Source of the DNA: Pseudomonadota bacterium
GTDB lineage: Bacteria; Pseudomonadota; Gammaproteobacteria; Steroidobacterales; Steroidobacteraceae
DNA length: 64,000 nucleotides
Reading direction: 5' to 3'
Assembly: GCA_018241505.1 (NCBI GenBank)
Contig: JAFEDS010000038.1
Span: 62,001 to 126,000 of the forward strand
Shown here: in pieces, positions 60,070 through 64,000 of the stretch
Position numbering within the stretch: position 1 is the stretch's first letter
Layout: every line of letters begins with the position of its first letter
Notes under the pieces: generated by a model
Database searches by the model: none
What the model saw: the letters and a program-made list of their open reading frames with translations, nothing else
What the model was told of the DNA's origin: nothing
Translations under genes and position numbers: made by a program

Positions 60070-61440
60070 CCGTTGCGACTTGGGCGTCGGCATCGGCGGG
60101 ATATTTGAATTCTGGCGAAAGAAGTTGGTTGGATCGACGGCCTGCTTGAGCGCCTGAAGGCGGGTGAAGTTTGCTCCGTACGCTTGGCGCACACGCGCTT
60201 CTCCCTCGACCGATCCGTCATCGAGTGCGTTGACATACACCGCCTGGTCGGCGTGCGGGCGCAGTCCTTCCCAACAGTCCTGCGTCCAGCGAATCATCGA
60301 CTCGTCAAGTGCCGGGTCTTCTGCGACGGGACTTATCCAGACCACATGATGATCGTAGCGATGGGGAAAGGCGGTTGCGCCGGGAGCCACCCGCGCGGCC
60401 GCTCCATGCAGCCTCTGAAAGCCAATCATGGACGGATACGGCAGCATAGTGGCTGTAAAGTGGAGTACCGCCTCAATGCTTCCGGAGCCGATCCGGCTGA
60501 GGTTATGTGATTTGTTGTAGTAGCGTTTGCCCGGCGGTATATCCCGATCGAATAGAGCCTGCATTTCCAGATACGGCCGCTCCGACAGCATGTCAGCCAT
60601 CGGCTTGCCAAAATCGCGCAACGCCTTGATGGCGCGCTCCGCCTCAGCAGGCGTTCCGTGGTAACAAACTACAACCCCGAACGCCAACGTGCCGTCGGCC
60701 ATTTTGGTCGCTGCACCGAGTGTGGTCAGCTCGTCCGGTGCGCTCGCGACGAATTCATCGTAGAAGCGAAGAATTTCGGCGCTCAGGGGATAGAAGAGGG
60801 GGCCGCCGTAGACCTTGGTGAGCTCGTGAAGTCGATACTCGATGTGGGTGGCGATTCCGAAATTCTGGCCGGCACCGCGCATACCCCAGAACAGTTCCTG
60901 GTTTTGCTCCGCGTTGCACTCAACCACATTGCCGTCCGCTGTTACCACCTCCAGCCCAATGACGTTGTCGCACGACAGTCCAAACTCGCCAACGGTCCAT
61001 CCGTAGCCTCCGCCCAGTGTGAGTCCGGAAATCCCCGTTGTGGTCGCAACCCCCAGCGGGGTCATGAGTCCGTGCTTCTGAGTTTCCCGGTCGAACTCAC
61101 CGAGCTTGAGTCCGGTCTCCGCCCGAGCTGTGCGACCCTCGGTGTCCACCGCGATTTCTTTCATGAGGGAGAGGTCGATCATGAGCCCGTTTTCGAGAAT
61201 CGATTTTCCGGCAAAGTTGTGACCTCCTCCGCGGATGGAAACAGGAATGTCGTGAGTACGGGCGAGACGCACCGCCGCCGCGACATCACGGGTGCAACGA
61301 CATTGCGCAATGAGCGCCGGCTTGCGATCGATCATCCCGTTGTAGACCTTGCGGACCTGGTCGAAGTCGGCATGCGATGGCAGCAAGATCCGACCTGACA
61401 GTTGATTGTCGAATTCCCCAATGATCGTGGCACTGATCAT
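60052..61440 (-). CDS. FAD-linked oxidase of the berberine-bridge (BBE-like) type
   Basis: The start at ATG 61440 gives MISATIIGEFDNQLSGRILL and 462 aa. The FAD-binding domain has VSIRGGGHNFAGKSILENGL, whose His is the expected covalent 8-alpha attachment point. The position where bicovalent family members have a Cys reads GVATTTGISGLTLGGGYGW, so attachment is through His only. The C-terminal BBE segment is YGANFTRLQALKQAVDPTNF followed by FRQNSNI. These enzymes oxidise alcohols or sugars using O2. No Tat or Sec signal is seen with this start. Confidence 0.92.
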   Translation of the reverse strand: MISATIIGEFDNQLSGRILLPSHADFDQVRKVYNGMIDRKPALIAQCRCTRDVAAAVRLARTHDIPVSIRGGGHNFAGKSILENGLMIDLSLMKEIAVDTEGRTARAETGLKLGEFDRETQKHGLMTPLGVATTTGISGLTLGGGYGWTVGEFGLSCDNVIGLEVVTADGNVVECNAEQNQELFWGMRGAGQNFGIATHIEYRLHELTKVYGGPLFYPLSAEILRFYDEFVASAPDELTTLGAATKMADGTLAFGVVVCYHGTPAEAERAIKALRDFGKPMADMLSERPYLEMQALFDRDIPPGKRYYNKSHNLSRIGSGSIEAVLHFTATMLPYPSMIGFQRLHGAAARVAPGATAFPHRYDHHVVWISPVAEDPALDESMIRWTQDCWEGLRPHADQAVYVNALDDGSVEGEARVRQAYGANFTRLQALKQAVDPTNFFRQNSNIPPMPTPKSQRSHGTA

Positions 61441-61607
61441 GGCTACCTCTCGATCCGGAACGAAGCAACAGGGGGCGGCGGGTCGCGTGCATCTTATACC
61501 CTCAGTTTGCACACCACAGGGCGTCGCACGCCAGTTCCCATAATGCGCTGCAGCATAGGGGGATCGTTCAGCGCGACGAGCGCCGCGAACCGCTTGAATC
61601 GAAGCTG

Positions 61608-61929
61608 CTACGGAGCGCCTGCGCGCAGTTCCAGGATTTCATCGCCGTTATCGATGTGCTTTCCGGTCGGGCGCCAACCGAGCGCGCGATAGAATCCATG
61701 CGCAGAACCCAACCACATGTGCGGACGTAACGCAGACGGATCCGACGACACTTCCGGCGTCGAGTGCGGCCGCGGTGGATTCAGGAGTGATCCCGAGCTG
61801 AGCCAGTGCGGTTCTCGAGAGCGGGTTCTCTCGTGTACGGGCGCGGACTTCAAACAGTTCGTCAATGTCTGCCACCCGGGTGTCTCGGAATTCGAGATAA
61901 CTCACGTGCAATGCTGCTTGGTCAACCAT
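61608..61929 (-). pseudogene. GNAT acetyltransferase, internally deleted and frameshifted
   Basis: The frame from ATG 61929 begins like a GNAT enzyme (YLEFRDTRVADIDELFEVRA, ENPLSRTALAQLGITPESTA) and runs to AHVVGFCA. From about 61715 the intact match continues in another frame as AHGFYRALGWRPTGKHIDNG and DEILELRAG, the C-terminus of the same family. The middle, with the acetyl-CoA loop (Q/R-x2-GxG/A), is missing: about 50-60 residues are lost at the join. The gene cannot make an active enzyme. Confidence 0.75.
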
Positions 61930-62057
61930 CACGCTCCACAGGCGCGTCAATATTCACCCAGGGATAACGTCGAGATTCGTAAACAGAAAATTTCGGTGTT
62001 GAAAACGCGCGATCGGCGAACGCGCATTCGTTCTCGTTTTCGTCCAGCTCACGAGTA

Positions 62058-62116
62058 GTTTACCCCACATTGACTTTTCTGCCCAGACTGGTGGTTCGAA
62101 CCGCATTCCGGTAAAC
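62058..62116. repeat. Inverted repeat GTTTACC / GGTAAAC with internal palindrome
   Basis: GTTTACC (62058-62064) and GGTAAAC (62110-62116) are perfect inverted arms 45 bases apart. Between them GGTTCGAACC (62093-62102) is itself a 10-bp palindrome. The element lies in the 227-base gap upstream of the esterase gene. It could be a regulatory site or a recombination scar next to the decayed GNAT gene. No family is assigned. Confidence 0.4.
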
Positions 62117-62156
62117 AGCAGCCCCTCGGGTCAGGTTCAAGGCAGGAGCCCAACAC

Positions 62157-63392
62157 ATGATTGATTCGATTCCGGTGCGCGGTATCTGTGAACCTCGCTT
62201 TCACAAGGTAAGAGATCTGTTCCAACACAGCTTCGAGTCCGGGGAGGAGATTGGGGCGGCTGTTTCTTTTGTGCTCGACGGCAAGTGCGTCGTCGATCTG
62301 TGGGGCGGACACTACGATCTCGCCCGTTCGCGCGAGTGGGAGCTCGACACGCTCGTCAACGTCTACTCGACAACAAAAGCCATGACGGCTCTATGCGCAA
62401 TCCAGCTCATGGAGCGGGGGCTGCTGGATATCGAGGCGCCTGTTTCGCAGTACTGGCCAGAGTTTGCTGCGGCTGGAAAGGAAGCGATCACGATCCGGTG
62501 GCTGCTCAGCCATCGAGCCGGCCTTTGTGCCGTTCGCGCGCCCCTGCAGAGGAACTCGCTTTACGATTGGGAGCGTATGTGCGACGCGCTCGCAGCGCAG
62601 GAACCTTGGTGGACGCCCGGGGACGGCCATGGATATCACGCGTTCACGTTTGGTTTTCTTGTTGGCGAGCTCGTCCGGCGTGTTACTGGAGAGAGTGTCG
62701 GGGCCTTCTTTCGAAAGAACGTCGCACAGCCTCTCGGTGCGGACTTTCATATCGGACTCGATGCGGGAAACGATGCGCGTACGTCAGACATGTATAGCGT
62801 TCAAATCGGTAACAAACCGGCTCCTGTCAGAACACAGGATGATCCGATGCGGTCGATGACGGGGGCCTTCGCCGAATTCGGCCGCCGGATGCAAGACACA
62901 ACCACCATGCAATGGGCGGCATTCCGGAATCCCACTCAGGATCGCGATGCCGTCAACACGAGGGCATGGCGTGCCGCCGAGATTCCGGCTGTAAACGGTC
63001 ACGGCACCGCCCGGGCGCTCGCACGCATTTACGGTGCGCTCGCGCGAGGTGGCGAGATTGATGGTGTTCGCATACTGCAGCCTCAGTCAATTGTCCGAGC
63101 GACCGCCGAGGAGTGTTCTGGTCCGGAGCGACTGTTCTGTGGGGCGGTCCCTATGCGCTTCGGACTCGGGTTCGTGCTCAGCGACGAGACTCACCGATAT
63201 GCGCGGCTCAGTCCCAATCCGCGCGCATTTGGCCACGCGGGTGGTGGTGGCTCATTGGGCATGGCGGACCCCGATCACGCGATCGGTTTCGGCTTTACGA
63301 TGAATCACATGCACGCCAGCATTGTCAGCGCCGGTGCTACGCCAACTGTTCTGATAGATGCCTTTTACGAGGCGCTCAGCCGGGGGTCATGA
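62157..63392 (+). CDS. Serine hydrolase of the beta-lactamase fold (EstB-like esterase)
   Basis: The 411-aa product has no signal peptide, so it is cytoplasmic. The nucleophile motif is SxxK in VYSTTKAMTAL (about residue 78), the Tyr motif is YHAFTFGFLVGELV, and the late GHAGGGGSLGMADP replaces KTG. LSHRAGL and PWWTPGDGHGYH are typical of class C/family VIII carboxylesterases rather than of resistance beta-lactamases. AGGAGCCC before the ATG is a fair ribosome site. Ester or amide substrate unknown. Confidence 0.9.
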   Translation: MIDSIPVRGICEPRFHKVRDLFQHSFESGEEIGAAVSFVLDGKCVVDLWGGHYDLARSREWELDTLVNVYSTTKAMTALCAIQLMERGLLDIEAPVSQYWPEFAAAGKEAITIRWLLSHRAGLCAVRAPLQRNSLYDWERMCDALAAQEPWWTPGDGHGYHAFTFGFLVGELVRRVTGESVGAFFRKNVAQPLGADFHIGLDAGNDARTSDMYSVQIGNKPAPVRTQDDPMRSMTGAFAEFGRRMQDTTTMQWAAFRNPTQDRDAVNTRAWRAAEIPAVNGHGTARALARIYGALARGGEIDGVRILQPQSIVRATAEECSGPERLFCGAVPMRFGLGFVLSDETHRYARLSPNPRAFGHAGGGGSLGMADPDHAIGFGFTMNHMHASIVSAGATPTVLIDAFYEALSRGS

Positions 63393-63495
63393 GTCAATCG
63401 TCTATACGTGCCCTGCACGGGTTGTACGGCAGGATTCTTCGGACTGCAAACGGCGCTGCGCTAGTCGCCATGGACCTGATTGTGAATGCCGCGCC

Positions 63496-63900
63496 TTACT
63501 GAGCCGAGAACGATTCTCTGTGCTGCTGACCGGAGTCACCGATTTCATCCCAAACGGCCTTTGAACCAACCCAGATGTGGTGCGCAATTCGAAGGCCTTC
63601 GCCGCCTTCCGAGATCAGCCCGGCCGGGACAAAGGTCTGCGAACTATTGTTGGCGCCGGGTAGTGCGGAGCCGCAGACGCGGCAGAACCAGCTATGCCAG
63701 TCTGCGCCCGGTTTTTTCCACGAGGTTATTTGGTCCTCGCCACGCAGCCATTGAAACATGCTGTTGTCGATGACCACCACCGCGATTCCATTGCTGCCTG
63801 TGAATTTACGACAGATCGAGCAATGACACACATATACATCCGTGACTGCGGCATCGATCTCGAACGCCACCGCGCCGCAATTGCATTCACCTCGTGCCAT
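63496..63900 (-). CDS. GFA-family zinc-binding protein (4 of 4)
   Basis: The 134-aa product has MARGECNCGAVAFEIDA, VCHCSICRKFTGSNGIA and FCRVCGSALPGA, the full zinc-site set. It also has the DQITSWKKPGADWHSWFCR run seen in a common GFA subgroup whose members are annotated as aldehyde-activating proteins. The start overlaps the end of a gene entering from the right edge. Its stop is 103 bases from the convergent esterase stop; that gap holds nothing I recognise. Confidence 0.9.
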   Translation of the reverse strand: MARGECNCGAVAFEIDAAVTDVYVCHCSICRKFTGSNGIAVVVIDNSMFQWLRGEDQITSWKKPGADWHSWFCRVCGSALPGANNSSQTFVPAGLISEGGEGLRIAHHIWVGSKAVWDEIGDSGQQHRESFSAQ

Positions 63901-64000
63901 CAGAGTTCCCCACTGTCCGCGATTCGTTCAGACTGACACAGAACGCCCGTTCATAGAACTCCGCCGAGCGTGGGCGGTCATAGAGCGGCCGCCCCAGCCC
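63887..64000 (-). CDS. Partial gene at right edge, 3' end only
   Basis: A frame enters from the right edge and ends at 63887, overlapping the GFA start by 14 bases, an arrangement like the other coupled pairs here. The 37 visible residues (GLGRPLYDRPRSAEFYERAF onward) include SAEFYERAF, which recalls the first helix of VOC/glyoxalase-like domains, but this is far too short to name it. Confidence 0.35.
   Translation of the reverse strand, partial: GLGRPLYDRPRSAEFYERAFCVSLNESRTVGNSDGTR

Noticed and set aside
62058-62116. tRNA or integron attC site from GGTTCGAACC and the GTTTACC/GGTAAAC arms
   Set aside because: No cloverleaf can be built (the T-loop spacing is wrong) and the arms do not match the attC RYYYAAC/GTTRRRY ends; genes nearby are in mixed orientation, not a cassette array.
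53824-63900. A single new operon or defence island in the 53-64 kb region
   Set aside because: Directions alternate, families are metabolic or unknown, and no nuclease, helicase, reverse transcriptase, integrase or toxin is present.
1-64000. CRISPR arrays, rRNA or tRNA genes, insertion sequences
   Set aside because: No regular repeat-spacer pattern, no rRNA or tRNA-like segment and no transposase text was found on reading both strands.

Overview
This window comes from a high-GC bacterial chromosome, most likely a gammaproteobacterium of the Xanthomonadales/Steroidobacteraceae type. That is an inference from gene content: a very large TonB-dependent carbohydrate receptor of the Xanthomonas/Caulobacter class, a flavin-dependent tryptophan halogenase, an RluE-type pseudouridine synthase, ECF sigma factors of the type usually paired with TPR-containing Ser/Thr kinases, a winged-helix/TPR regulator and many small exported proteins. 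I saw no rRNA, tRNA, CRISPR array, insertion sequence, integrase or phage gene.

Layout. 0-4 kb: the 3' end of a subtilisin-like protease, a HicB antitoxin remnant, a Gly-rich exported protein, and a two-gene unit (DUF2059/TonB-C protein plus exported metallo-beta-lactamase hydrolase). 3.9-6.8 kb (minus): halogenase, methyltransferase, PLDc_N protein and TMEM175 channel in one overlapping run. 6.9-9.4 kb: a DUF2946 protein and a ZnuD-like receptor behind a Zur-like palindrome. 9.4-13.7 kb: a LysR/aldo-keto reductase divergent pair, and a sialate O-acetylesterase behind a LacI-type operator. 13.7-19.2 kb: a complete heterotetrameric sarcosine oxidase operon (soxBDAG) with a divergent TetR gene. 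19-30 kb: RidA, DUF456, MFS, an orphan pair of FtsX-type ABC permeases, GFA, SDR, DUF4142 plus ECF sigma, an AI-2E-type permease and small lipoproteins. 30-35 kb: a CadC-type TPR regulator, two adjacent ECF sigma genes and a Yip1 protein. 35-37.3 kb: a cytochrome c, then an encapsulin with its Dyp-peroxidase cargo, which carries a readable C-terminal targeting peptide.

37.3-50.9 kb is a carbohydrate locus that I interpret as N-acetylgalactosamine/galactosamine use: two DeoR regulators, MFS permease, Tat-exported clan GH-D glycosidase, 1003-aa TonB receptor, EamA permease, GatZ/KbaZ-like protein, AgaS-type SIS deaminase, BadF/BadG-type sugar kinase and exported amidohydrolase. Repeated TTTC/TTCG motifs in both large intergenic gaps look like operators for its DeoR/AgaR-type regulator. 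The N-acetyl-sugar-phosphate deacetylase, the catalytic aldolase subunit and the tagatose-6-phosphate kinase are not in the window.

51-64 kb is a mosaic of mixed orientation: a B12-binding radical SAM protein with unusual Cys spacing coupled to RluE, a large membrane Ser/Thr kinase with a TPR-like region, an alpha/beta hydrolase with an Asp nucleophile, a DUF4349 lipoprotein, a BBE-type FAD oxidase, a decayed acetyltransferase, a beta-lactamase-fold esterase and three of the four GFA proteins found here. Genes are tightly packed: at least eight convergent pairs overlap at their 3' ends, and many co-directional genes overlap by ATGA, GTGA or TGATG.
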